A program made the translations under genes and the position numbers. Below the pieces are notes generated by a model that ran no database searches, was not told the DNA's origin, and was given only the letters and a program-made list of their open reading frames with translations. Shown here in pieces: positions 1 to 7,576 of a stretch of DNA of 10,104 nucleotides; the first letter of the stretch is position 1, and every line of letters starts with the position of its first letter. Source of the DNA: JBFIHZ01 sp041601535 (lineage in GTDB: Bacteria > Pseudomonadota > Gammaproteobacteria > Xanthomonadales > SZUA-36); the NCBI GenBank assembly GCA_041601535.1, contig JBFIHZ010000123.1, forward strand, positions 1 to 10,104, read 5' to 3'.

Positions 1-569
1 AGCAGGATATTTGTCGCGGTAGATACCATTTGCTTATGCAGCGCTTCCTCCGGATCGGTTTCAACTGCAGGCACAGCCGCATTGGACTCCGTATGCTGGC
101 CGGCAGCCTCCCTCAGCAGCTTCTTCCAGCTGGCGGGCACCCAGTTCACGGGATTCAGATAGTGGAGAAAATCAAACAGACTTTTTTCGGGAGTCTGCAA
201 AGCCGGGTTGAACTCAGGGTAATTCAGCAGGTTCAAGCGCTCGATAACTTTTGCCGCCAGGCCACGGGAACGTAACACCTCGATTTCACTGGCCACGTCG
301 TCATACGAGTTACTGCGACTGAGGACAGCCTCGATATCCACCACCTGAGACTCAGGCAAACCGATAATCATGGTGGATGATGCGGAGTAGACGTTCCGGA
401 TTTCACTGACCTGGATATAGCCAATGACAAACACAAACAACGTTATGGCGATAATCAGCTTACGTCGGAACCACAGCAGTTGCAGATAATCCAGCAGCGG
501 CAGAGGCTGGTGAGCCTCTTCCGCCATCTGGTGCGTATGCGTCGGCCGGGAGCCGGGCAGGTCAGACAT
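1..569 (-). CDS. Wzz/GumC-type polysaccharide co-polymerase, 3' end outside window
   Basis: This is the N-terminal 189 residues of an inner-membrane polysaccharide co-polymerase that would control chain length and couple polymerisation to export. A cytoplasmic N-terminus of about 36 residues is followed by a membrane segment at about residues 37-54 (KLIIAITLFVFVIGY). A Wzz-type periplasmic domain follows, including the family-typical stretch EIEVLRSRGLAAKVIERL at about 95-112 and NYPEFNP. The second membrane helix, and any tyrosine-kinase domain, would lie beyond the left edge, so GumC-like (no kinase) and Wzc-like (kinase) forms cannot be told apart. The ATG at 569 is used. An in-frame GTG at 578 is an alternative, and neither has a strong ribosome site. 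The gene starts 39 bases after the export gene stops, so the two are probably co-transcribed and their products are usual partners. Confidence 0.88.
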   Translation of the reverse strand, partial: MSDLPGSRPTHTHQMAEEAHQPLPLLDYLQLLWFRRKLIIAITLFVFVIGYIQVSEIRNVYSASSTMIIGLPESQVVDIEAVLSRSNSYDDVASEIEVLRSRGLAAKVIERLNLLNYPEFNPALQTPEKSLFDFLHYLNPVNWVPASWKKLLREAAGQHTESNAAVPAVETDPEEALHKQMVSTATNIL

Positions 570-608
570 CCTGATCACCCAGCCAGAATTCAATACCGAA
601 TAAATGCA

Positions 609-1250
609 TCAGAACAAACGCTCTGCTACCCGGATAATGTCACCCGGCTGAACTTTTTCTTCAACACTTAATTTAATTTCCTTCTGTTGCGGATCATTGG
701 CCCGAATCACCCAAACATACTCATCCTTGGCACGATAGGTAAAGCCGCCCGCGTTGGCAATCGCAGTAAGGTAGGTCATACCGGCAACGTACGGGAATGC
801 GCCCCGGTTGGCTACTTCTCCCATCAGGTAGTAGGGCCGATAATTGCCTACCTGGATAAATATCCGTGGATTGACCAGGTAATCCGGTTTGAAGCGATTG
901 ACCAGCACCGTTTCCAGCTCGGTGGAGGTCAGCCCGGCCGCATCCACGGTGCCGATAAGAGGCATGGAAAACCGGCCATCCCCATCCAGCTGGAACTCTC
1001 CGGAGAGGTCAGGATGATTGAATACATTGATTTTGATCTTGTCGCCCGAATCCAGCCGGTAGGTTGAAGCCAGGTCAACCTGCCCGGGGCCAGCTGTCCG
1101 GGGGGGTTCACTTGTATCCTGCTGAGCAGACAGCAGCGTGCTGGCTGTCAGCAGACTTATCCACAACAGGAAAAGGATTGCCCTGCCGGCGATATTCCTC
1201 GCATGCAAGCCAACACGATGTTCAAGGTATGTGGGAAGTTTACTGTTCAT
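609..1250 (-). CDS. Wza/GumB-type polysaccharide export protein
   Basis: This 213-residue protein belongs to the outer-membrane polysaccharide export family. It has a signal peptide with its hydrophobic core at about residues 24-40, probably cleaved after LLSA. A polysaccharide-export (PES) domain lies at about 62-135 (YRLDSGDKIKINVFNHPDLS, then FSMPLIGTVDAAG). An SLBB-type domain lies at about 138-205 (YLMGEVANRGAFPYVAG and ANAGGF). There is no lipobox cysteine at the cleavage site and no long C-terminal amphipathic helix, so this is the short GumB-like form, not full Wza. By family it forms a periplasmic ring between the co-polymerase and the outer membrane. The next gene upstream in transcription encodes an outer-membrane barrel that could supply the missing pore. 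The ATG at 1250 is required because an in-frame stop lies upstream. The ribosome site is weak. Confidence 0.9.
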   Translation of the reverse strand: MNSKLPTYLEHRVGLHARNIAGRAILFLLWISLLTASTLLSAQQDTSEPPRTAGPGQVDLASTYRLDSGDKIKINVFNHPDLSGEFQLDGDGRFSMPLIGTVDAAGLTSTELETVLVNRFKPDYLVNPRIFIQVGNYRPYYLMGEVANRGAFPYVAGMTYLTAIANAGGFTYRAKDEYVWVIRANDPQQKEIKLSVEEKVQPGDIIRVAERLF

Positions 1251-1439
1251 TATGGAAACATGGTTTTCAATGACCGGGCCATGCGGATGATTTCATCAAA
1301 GCCTGTCCATGGAATTGGGACCATGTTGAAAGCATTCAGTTTCAATCCACTGCTTGATGGTATGGGTGTGTCAGGGCCGGTCTGTCCGGACCACCTTGAC
1401 AGGAATGAAGGTCAGCAGCGTAATGAACCCGTGCGACGC

Positions 1440-2732
1440 TCAATACTCCAGGCCCAGCACCAGCCACACCCGGTTTACCTGGTAACCGTCTGCGGCAACA
1501 TTGGTTTTGAGTTTTTCATGGCCGTAAGACGCATTCAGGTACATATGCCGGTTGATAAACCAGTTGGCGCCGAGACCGTAACGATAGACTTTATCATGGT
1601 CACGGGCACTGGCCGGGGCGCCTTCAAGAAGCTGATGGTCGCCGTCACGGTACGAGGCAAAGGCGTTGAGTTGCAAAAAGCGCAGCAATTCATGGTCAAC
1701 CCGCACCGAGTAAATCCTTTGCAAAATGCCGGAACTGTAACGGTTGGTGGTTTCTTCAACACTGCTGGAAATATTGCCATACACCGACGTGAGATAAGTC
1801 GGCTTCCACTGCAGACTGGCACCGGCAGCCCAACCACTCAGGCCGGGCAACGCGGGATCATCGTAACTGCGGTCGTGGTAACTGCCGTACAGTTCCCCAT
1901 TCAATTTGCCGGTAATGGCAAAATTCAGCCCGGCGCTGGCCGTGTACCCGTCACCGCTGCGGGCGAAACTGTTGCGGTCCAGGCGCCGGTCGAAATCCAC
2001 GTCATAGTATGAGTAGGAAACATACAGTTGCTTGTCAGTCTGAAACTGGTATCCGGCTCGCGCCAGCCAGGTATTGCCGCTGCGATCGCGGTCGTCGTTG
2101 TCAATGACATCGCCGTCAAAGCCAATGGCGTTATCAAAATCCATGCTTTCGTAAGTGTACTTCAAGCCGAGTGATAACCGATTGAACGTATGGTCGTAAC
2201 CCAGGCTGCCACCAGACAAACTGTAGCGGGTGGGCTCGAGCCCCTGTTCGGAAATGCGTGAATTAAGATCTTCGTGCAAATCCATGTAGTCCAGGGCATA
2301 GGTAAAATAGCTGCGGTTCTTGACGTCTATCTGGCCGTTTATACCGAAGAAATAGTCTTCGTAATCACGAAAACCGAAATCCTGATAGCGGGCCACATCG
2401 GCAGCCAGCGATACATTCAGGGAATGCCGGTTCCAGGTGCTTTGAGCTGATATGTAGGGACGAATGTGCAACACCATGTCGCTTTGTTCGTCATCCTGGG
2501 TGTAGAACACGTTGTCCGTGTATTCCCCTGCCAGTTGCACACCCGGGTGCAACATGAAAGATCCGGCTCGAATACCCAAGGGCTTGTAGTCTTGTGGGTG
2601 TGCCGCGACGGGCCGACTGCCCAGGCCCGGGTCGTCGTAATACTGGGCGACCATACTTACGGGCCATGCCAACAGGCCCCAAGCCGCCAACATGGTCAGA
2701 ATCTCCAACCTACCCCTTAATGCCTTACCCAT
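1440..2732 (-). CDS. Outer-membrane beta-barrel protein of the EPS export system (BBP2-like)
   Basis: The product is a 430-residue predicted outer-membrane barrel. From the chosen start it has a classical signal peptide: a basic n-region with two Arg and one Lys, a hydrophobic core ILTMLAAWGLLAWPVSM, and cleavage near VAQ. The rest is alternating aromatic strands split by acidic turns, ending in LVLGLEY, with the terminal aromatic residue typical of barrel proteins inserted by the Bam complex. The pattern resembles the putative beta-barrel porin 2 family found in many EPS loci. The likely role is a polymer conduit, inferred from fold and neighbours. The ATG at 2732 has AAGGA six bases upstream. 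An in-frame ATG at 2771 has GAGGG upstream and would add 13 residues before the signal peptide. The 189-base gap to the export gene has no terminator that I can see. Confidence 0.85.
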   Translation of the reverse strand: MGKALRGRLEILTMLAAWGLLAWPVSMVAQYYDDPGLGSRPVAAHPQDYKPLGIRAGSFMLHPGVQLAGEYTDNVFYTQDDEQSDMVLHIRPYISAQSTWNRHSLNVSLAADVARYQDFGFRDYEDYFFGINGQIDVKNRSYFTYALDYMDLHEDLNSRISEQGLEPTRYSLSGGSLGYDHTFNRLSLGLKYTYESMDFDNAIGFDGDVIDNDDRDRSGNTWLARAGYQFQTDKQLYVSYSYYDVDFDRRLDRNSFARSGDGYTASAGLNFAITGKLNGELYGSYHDRSYDDPALPGLSGWAAGASLQWKPTYLTSVYGNISSSVEETTNRYSSGILQRIYSVRVDHELLRFLQLNAFASYRDGDHQLLEGAPASARDHDKVYRYGLGANWFINRHMYLNASYGHEKLKTNVAADGYQVNRVWLVLGLEY

Positions 2733-2788
2733 GGAATGTCCTTGCAGACTGACTGCCGTACTCAAAGCCATTGGATGCCCTCGTGTTT

Positions 2789-2819
2789 ATTATACATACA
2801 AGCCTGAAGACACATTCAA
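2789..2819 (-). promoter_or_regulatory. Possible internal sigma-70 promoter upstream of the barrel gene
   Basis: On the minus strand a perfect TATAAT (2794-2789) lies 19 bases after TTGAAT (2819-2814). Spacing is two bases longer than ideal. Predicted transcription would start near 2782, giving a leader of about 50 bases to the ATG at 2732, or about 11 bases to the ATG at 2771. If active, it would let the three export genes (barrel, export protein, co-polymerase) be expressed apart from the biosynthesis genes. The local sequence is AT-rich against a GC-rich surround. A chance match cannot be excluded. Confidence 0.35.
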
Positions 2820-2846
2820 CGATTAAAACAATGTAAAGAGTGCAAA

Positions 2847-4097
2847 TTACTGCTTTCTGGCACCGGCTAATTCGACTGCTGCGCAATTATCACCATCTCG
2901 CAGGCCCAGTAAAAGGGCCTGCCATTTCCACAAATTCCCGGAACGCGTGTACTCCCGTTCAAACCACGCTCGGGCGTTTGCTCCAAGATTCTGCTGATCC
3001 TGTCTGTTTTTCGCAAGATGGCGGATTCTGTCAGCCAGTTCACTGGCGTGTCCCGCCTTTATTGCAAAGCCAGCCGCGGCCCGTTCCACCGCGGCGGCAA
3101 TTGCGCTGTCCGCATCACCAATAAACGCAACTGGCCGGCCAGCCGCAAGAATGCCATATAACTTGCTTGGCATAAGCAAATCCTCCATGTCGGGTCGCAG
3201 ACTGACAAGATGCAGGTCAGCCACCGCCAGGCTGCGTCGCAGCAGTTGCTCCGGCTGAAACGGTTTGAAACTGACCGTATTGAGCGCAAGACCCACTACT
3301 TGCTGCTTCAGTTGAGGCAAGGCGGCGCCCGCGCCGGCAAAAACAAAGTGGATGCAAGGCTCATCCCGTAACGCCTCTGCAGCCGCGATAATATCCTCAA
3401 ATGCATGCACCCGGCCAAAATTACCCGAGTACATCACGGTAAACTTGTCCGCCAGCCCCCACTCGTCACGTAACGGGTTTTGCCGGTGTGCCAGGGGCGT
3501 TATGGACTGCTCATCAGCCCAATTGGGAATGACATGCAAGCGCTCGATCTGGCGGCTTGCCAGATAGGCCTGCATGCGGTGACTGACGACGACATTAGCC
3601 CGCGCTTTCCGCAGCGCGCCGTCGCGCCAACGACTTATTATGTGGCCCAGCCAGGACGGGATCAGCCCGCCACCCAGACGCAACGCCACCTCCGGATAAA
3701 TATCCTGTATCCAGTTGATCACCTTGCCCTTCTTGATGCGAATAATCGTGGTGTTGACCAGTTGCAACAACGGCGGATCGGTTTTCAGCACCACCAGGTC
3801 ACCCGGGTTTACATGCCGCAGCAAAAATACGCCAATTGCCAGGTGAAAACTGAACATGTCAATTGCCTTCAAAAGGGCATGGCGCCGGCCAAAACGCGTG
3901 CTCCACACCCTGCGGATCGCAATATGGCCCAAATCCTCCCGGGGTTTCAGGCGCACGCCGGCATCTGCCAGCTGTGTGCGCGAGCTTACCACCAGGATTG
4001 CATCAAAACCGGAGACATGCTCAGCCAGGTCTCCCAACAAGCGGCTGGTGGCCGAGGTATCGGGGTAGAAAAAGCGATTGACGAGAATAAGTTTCAA
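2847..4097 (-). CDS. GT4 family glycosyltransferase, WbuB-like
   Basis: This 416-residue glycosyltransferase has the GT-B fold and would transfer a sugar from a nucleotide donor to the lipid-linked repeat unit at the cytoplasmic face. The N-terminus (KLILVNRFFYPDTSATS, then LLGDLAEH) matches the WbuB/WcaI type of GT4 enzymes. The donor-binding half begins near VMYSGNFGRVHAFED (about 222-236) and has the signature PSKLYGILAAGRPV at about 310-323, where WbuB-like enzymes bind the nucleotide sugar. The start is TTG, one base after the TAA of the acetyltransferase gene, with no clear ribosome site. The conserved N-terminus begins exactly at this TTG and no nearby in-frame ATG exists, so translational coupling is likely. 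Donor and linkage cannot be told from sequence. Confidence 0.9.
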   Translation of the reverse strand: MKLILVNRFFYPDTSATSRLLGDLAEHVSGFDAILVVSSRTQLADAGVRLKPREDLGHIAIRRVWSTRFGRRHALLKAIDMFSFHLAIGVFLLRHVNPGDLVVLKTDPPLLQLVNTTIIRIKKGKVINWIQDIYPEVALRLGGGLIPSWLGHIISRWRDGALRKARANVVVSHRMQAYLASRQIERLHVIPNWADEQSITPLAHRQNPLRDEWGLADKFTVMYSGNFGRVHAFEDIIAAAEALRDEPCIHFVFAGAGAALPQLKQQVVGLALNTVSFKPFQPEQLLRRSLAVADLHLVSLRPDMEDLLMPSKLYGILAAGRPVAFIGDADSAIAAAVERAAAGFAIKAGHASELADRIRHLAKNRQDQQNLGANARAWFEREYTRSGNLWKWQALLLGLRDGDNCAAVELAGARKQ

Positions 4098-4098
4098 C

Positions 4099-4662
4099 TT
4101 ACCGGACCGCCGAACGCTGTGCGGTAGTATCCGGCCGCTGACGCACCTGCTGCGCCGGATTACCCGTGTTCACGGTCCAGGCAGGCAGGTCAGCGGACGC
4201 CACGCTGCCCAGGGTGAGAACCGCACCATCACCACAACGCACTCCCGGCCCCACTCGGCTATGCGCGCCCAACCAGCACGCTGTACCCAGCCGAATCGGC
4301 TTCACGACCAGATCGAAGGCCGGCCGGTCCCAGGCATGATTGCCCGTGCATAAATACACTCCCTGCGAAATGCAGCAGTGGTTCCCCATGCTCACTTCGG
4401 CGAGGTTATCAATCCACACGGCTTCACCAATCCAGCAATGATCTCCGGTCTGCAGCTTCCAGGGAAACTTGATCTTTACATGCGGCTTGATAACCATCCC
4501 TTTACCCAAGCGTGCCCCGAACAGACTGAGCAAACGGACCCGCCAGCCGGATCCGGGTACCCAGCTTTCCACCAGAACAGCCGATACGAAACGCCAGGTG
4601 GCTTCCACCCACAGTGGCTTGCCCCGGTCAAACCCGGAGTTATTGAAACGGTCGAGGCGCAT
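4099..4662 (-). CDS. WcaF-type colanic-acid-like O-acetyltransferase
   Basis: This is a 187-residue left-handed beta-helix acyltransferase of the WcaF group, which acetylates sugars of the repeat unit using acetyl-CoA. The N-terminus LDRFNNSGFDRGKPLW is typical of the group. Hexapeptide repeats cover about residues 50-170, with GARLGKGMVIKPHVKIKFPW, CWIGEAVWIDNLAEV, NHCCISQGVYLCTGNHAW and NTGNPAQQVRQR. His109 in CTGNHAW is the expected catalytic base. Length is usual for WcaF. Its TAA is followed after one base by the TTG of the next gene. The ATG at 4662 has only a weak ribosome site. A 24-base-earlier ATG is out of frame and reaches a stop soon after. The acceptor sugar is unknown. Confidence 0.92.
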   Translation of the reverse strand: MRLDRFNNSGFDRGKPLWVEATWRFVSAVLVESWVPGSGWRVRLLSLFGARLGKGMVIKPHVKIKFPWKLQTGDHCWIGEAVWIDNLAEVSMGNHCCISQGVYLCTGNHAWDRPAFDLVVKPIRLGTACWLGAHSRVGPGVRCGDGAVLTLGSVASADLPAWTVNTGNPAQQVRQRPDTTAQRSAVR

Positions 4663-4733
4663 TCAGCTTCAGGTCAGACTGCATGAAATACCCAACGGGA
4701 CGGTGTGACCACGGGCACCACCAGCCAGGCGCA

Positions 4734-5858
4734 TCACGCAACATGTTCATCCAGGAATTCTGTGACGACGCGGCGTAAGCGGTGGGCGTAGTGCTGCGGT
4801 TGAAAATGACTGCGATAACGCTGGTAACCGGCCTCCCCAATCAACTGGCGGGTGCTTTCATTCTGTAACAGGCTGACCAGTTGCCCTGCCAGGTCCGCGC
4901 GGTTATCACGGTCGACCAGGATACCGGACTTGCCGTGTTCAAAAATTTCTTCAGCAGCCCCACCACGCAAGCCCACACAGGCCTTGCGTTGCATCATCGC
5001 TTCCAGGAATACCAGTCCGAAACCATCACCATCACTGGGCATGACGAAAATTGCGCTACGCTGGTACAGGGCCCGCAACTGGCTTTCGCTTTGCCAGCCG
5101 ACAAACAAAACCTGCCCATTGAGCTTGAGATCACGTGCCTTTTGCTGGAGCCGCCGGCCATCATCACCCTGCCCAACCACCAGCAACTGTGCCGCAGGAA
5201 CCTGCTGCAATATCAATGGCATGGCTTCAATCAGCTGATCATGTCCCTTGTGTCGCTGCCGCGCGGACAAACGACCCACGATCAGCATGACCTGATTTCC
5301 CAGTTCCGGAACGGCCTCAGGTCCAACTGTCTGTTCACACTCATGAGCGCCCCTGCCCGGCCAGCAAACGCGAATCACGGGCAAACCTCCTTGAGTAGCT
5401 CTTGCCCGTTCGGCGGTGTAGTGCGAGTTGGCAATCAACATACCGGCGCGACGTGCACTGCGCTGATAATCCCGTCTTTGTTTACTCCAGATTTCCACAC
5501 CGTGAATGAAGGCAGCATATTCAGGGCGCATGCTTCGAGGCATCAGGCTGAAAAGCCGGGCCAGGCCCACATGATCAAACAGGACCAGGTCACAGCGCGC
5601 ACCGGCCAGTGCCGCCGAAAACCGCCAGCGGCTGCCACCATACCAATTCAGCTTGGCGGTCGGCAGGTTGACCAGCAGATTGTCCCCTGATTGTGGACTG
5701 GCGCCTTCCAGAACATGAATGGCCAACTGAATGTCGTTTCGGCGTTCCATTTCCAGCAGCACCTCGATGGTCTGGCGGGACAATTCCGCTATACCGCCTG
5801 AGCCAGTGTCCAGACACACCGCGGCAAACACCAGCTTCGGGGCGCTGTCGTGTTTCAA
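4734..5858 (-). CDS. GT4 family glycosyltransferase
   Basis: This 374-residue GT-B glycosyltransferase would add a sugar to the growing repeat unit in the cytoplasm. The N-terminal glycine-rich loop is CLDTGSGGIAELSRQ (about 15-29). The donor domain holds VGRLSARQRHKGHDQLIEA (about 194-212), with the Arg and Lys used for phosphate binding, VVGQGDD (227-233), and DGFGLVFLEAM (278-288). The last motif is the EX7E signature with Asp278 in place of the first Glu and Glu286 kept. The start is TTG at 5858: an in-frame TGA lies three codons upstream, and GAGGTGA sits just before the TTG, a good but close ribosome site. The next in-frame option is a GTG at Val10, which would cut into the first strand. 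The gene lies 48 bases after the dehydrogenase. Confidence 0.9.
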   Translation of the reverse strand: MKHDSAPKLVFAAVCLDTGSGGIAELSRQTIEVLLEMERRNDIQLAIHVLEGASPQSGDNLLVNLPTAKLNWYGGSRWRFSAALAGARCDLVLFDHVGLARLFSLMPRSMRPEYAAFIHGVEIWSKQRRDYQRSARRAGMLIANSHYTAERARATQGGLPVIRVCWPGRGAHECEQTVGPEAVPELGNQVMLIVGRLSARQRHKGHDQLIEAMPLILQQVPAAQLLVVGQGDDGRRLQQKARDLKLNGQVLFVGWQSESQLRALYQRSAIFVMPSDGDGFGLVFLEAMMQRKACVGLRGGAAEEIFEHGKSGILVDRDNRADLAGQLVSLLQNESTRQLIGEAGYQRYRSHFQPQHYAHRLRRVVTEFLDEHVA

Positions 5859-5906
5859 TTCACCTCACCGCAACCATCCGCAGGGCCACACACATCACGC
5901 CAACAG

Positions 5907-7169
5907 TCAGGCCCGGAACACATGCCGGTGCCGCCCTTTGATGCGTCCACGGGTATCAACGATTAACGGCGCGTGAGCCAGCAATAAGTCGTAATCGAAA
6001 CAGTCATGGTCGGCAGTGATCACGACGCAATCGACCTGGCTCAGGCTGGCTCTGGTAAATGGTTCGCTGCGTTGGGAAAAATGAAACTGACGCATTGGCG
6101 GGAATTCCTCGAAATACGGGTCGCAGTACGCCACTTGCGCGCCCTTGTCCTGCAGCTGTTGCATAATGGCAACAGCCGGAGATTCCCTAACGTCATCAAT
6201 GTTTTTCTTGTAGCTGATGCCCAGAACCAGTATGCGACTGCCGTTCACTGCCTTTTCCACGGAATTCAGCGCATCTGCCGTTTTATTGACTACCCAGGCT
6301 GGCATGGCACTGTTGACCTCGCCGGCCAACTCGATAAAACGGGTATTCACGCCATATTCGCGGGCTTTCCAGGTCAGGTAAAACGGATCTATGGGTATGC
6401 AATGCCCACCCAGACCCGGCCCGGGGTAGTACGGTACAAACCCGAACGGCTTGCTGGCTGCGGCCTCAATCACTTCATAAATATCGATACCCATGGCATC
6501 GGCAACAATTTTCATCTCGTTAACCAGGCCAATATTGACGGCACGGTGGATGTTCTCCAGCAGCTTGGCCATCTCGGCCGTTGCTGTGCCAGACACCGGA
6601 ACCAGTTGGTCAATGACCCTGCTGTAAAGGCTCAGACCAACCTCGAGGCAATCCGGGGTGCTGCCGCTGACCAGCTTGGGAATATTTTTCGTGTTGAATA
6701 TGGAATTTCCGGGGTCCTCACGTTCGGGCGAATACACCAGGAAGACATCCGCGCCTACCTTGAAACCAGCATCCTGCAGGCGGGATTTAATTTCTTCCTC
6801 GGTGGTGCCGGGATAGGTTGTGCTCTCCAACGACAGCACCTGCCCACTCCGAAGATGGGGCATGATGCTTTCCAGCGTGGAGATGACGAAACCCAGGTCT
6901 GGCTCCCGATGGGCTTTCAACGGCGTGGGCAGGCACAGGATCAATGCATCCGCTTCACTAACCCGCTGCAGATCCGAGGTGGCGCGCAAGCCCGCGTCCA
7001 CCGCCAGTCGAACGCGATCGTTGCCAATATGCTGAATATAGGTCTTGCCCGTGTCGAGTAAGCCGATTTTCCGCTGATCGGTATCAAAACCAAGCACGCT
7101 GTATCCAGCTTCTGAAAAGCGCAAAGCCAGCGGCAGCCCAACATAACCCAAGCCAATGATACCGATCAC
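5907..7169 (-). CDS. wbpA: UDP-N-acetyl-D-glucosamine 6-dehydrogenase, WbpA-type
   Basis: The enzyme oxidises C6 of UDP-GlcNAc to the acid in two NAD-dependent steps, giving UDP-GlcNAcA, the start of several hexosaminuronic acid pathways. The Rossmann motif GLGYVGLPLA is at residues 6-15. STTYPGTTEEE is at 116-126. ENIHRAVNIGLVNEMK is at 205-220 and contains the conserved Lys. The catalytic Cys257 sits in GGHCIPIDPFYL. The C-terminal UDP-binding domain begins near SRILVLGISYKKN. The central block matches Pseudomonas WbpA, from memory, much better than WecC or plain UDP-glucose dehydrogenase. Full length (420 aa). The start is GTG at 7169 with a poor ribosome site. Upstream codons stay open and include a CTG that would add a few residues, as in WbpA. 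The downstream enzymes that would turn the product into ManNAcA- or diamino-type sugars are not in the window. Confidence 0.92.
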   Translation of the reverse strand: MIGIIGLGYVGLPLALRFSEAGYSVLGFDTDQRKIGLLDTGKTYIQHIGNDRVRLAVDAGLRATSDLQRVSEADALILCLPTPLKAHREPDLGFVISTLESIMPHLRSGQVLSLESTTYPGTTEEEIKSRLQDAGFKVGADVFLVYSPEREDPGNSIFNTKNIPKLVSGSTPDCLEVGLSLYSRVIDQLVPVSGTATAEMAKLLENIHRAVNIGLVNEMKIVADAMGIDIYEVIEAAASKPFGFVPYYPGPGLGGHCIPIDPFYLTWKAREYGVNTRFIELAGEVNSAMPAWVVNKTADALNSVEKAVNGSRILVLGISYKKNIDDVRESPAVAIMQQLQDKGAQVAYCDPYFEEFPPMRQFHFSQRSEPFTRASLSQVDCVVITADHDCFDYDLLLAHAPLIVDTRGRIKGRHRHVFRA

Positions 7170-7213
7170 AGATTCACGGTGAGCCAGGCGTGAAATCAGA
7201 TGTGCCTTGCCGT

Positions 7214-7567
7214 TCAGGACTTCTCCACGTGCCCACCGGGCTTTTGTTTGAGTACTTCCTTTTCCAGTTCAGCGATTTCCTGCTTTAATTGCTGGTATTC
7301 CTGCACTTTGTACTTCAGGAAGCGCAGGGTAATCTGGGTTTTTTCCTCCAGCCCCCGTGGCGTCAGCAGGTAGGCATAAGCGGCCTTGTGCTTGCTGTTC
7401 TTGAAGTTGTTGGCTTTTACCCAGCCCCGGTCAATCAGGGCTTTGAGGCAATAATTTATTTTCCCCAGGCTCACGCCCAGGTGCCTGGCCAACTCGCGCT
7501 GCGTCACATCCGGATGTTCCTCCAGATGACGCATTACTTTCAGATGGATTTCCTGTCGGGGGGTCAT
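7214..7567 (-). CDS. MarR-type EPS-associated transcriptional regulator
   Basis: This 117-residue DNA-binding protein matches the small MarR-like family found next to EPS operons. A winged helix-turn-helix covers about residues 8-72: VTQRELARHLGVSLGKINYC is the helix-turn-helix and LKALIDRGWVKANNF with AYAYLLTPRG forms the wing. A C-terminal helix rich in Lys, Glu and Gln (about 82-108) should form a coiled coil. No ligand domain is visible. The ATG at 7567 is preferred because family members begin close to this point. In-frame GTGs at 7579 and 7651 are alternatives. The 7579 GTG is itself the last codon of the ops element. No Shine-Dalgarno sequence precedes the ATG. The gene lies 102 bases after the rfaH gene and 44 bases before the dehydrogenase. 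Target and direction of control are unknown, and autoregulation is plausible. Confidence 0.88.
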   Translation of the reverse strand: MTPRQEIHLKVMRHLEEHPDVTQRELARHLGVSLGKINYCLKALIDRGWVKANNFKNSKHKAAYAYLLTPRGLEEKTQITLRFLKYKVQEYQQLKQEIAELEKEVLKQKPGGHVEKS

Positions 7568-7576
7568 GGTTTTGAA

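Noticed and set aside
1286..1297. Small inverted repeat GATGA-TT-TCATC in the gap before the export gene
   Set aside because: Five-base arms without a T-tract or promoter link; expected by chance at this length.
1203..2012. 269-codon plus-strand open frame
   Set aside because: Antisense to the barrel and export genes. Its product has no family features, while the minus-strand frames have signal peptides and known domains.
2707..2718. Minus-strand AGGGGTAGGTTG resembling ops near the barrel start
   Set aside because: Base C3 needed for the ops hairpin is G and the first base is A. It lies within the signal-peptide codons, so a second loading site is not supported.
4120..4131. Plus-strand TGCGGTAGTATC resembling ops
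   Set aside because: Matches 8 of the 10 fixed consensus positions but lies on the strand opposite to the operon and inside the acetyltransferase gene. Treated as chance.
4881..5690. 269-codon plus-strand open frame
   Set aside because: Antisense to the GT4 gene, with no recognisable domain.
6006..7061. 351-codon plus-strand open frame
   Set aside because: Mirror of the dehydrogenase gene in a GC-rich region; the opposite strand carries every catalytic motif of the family.
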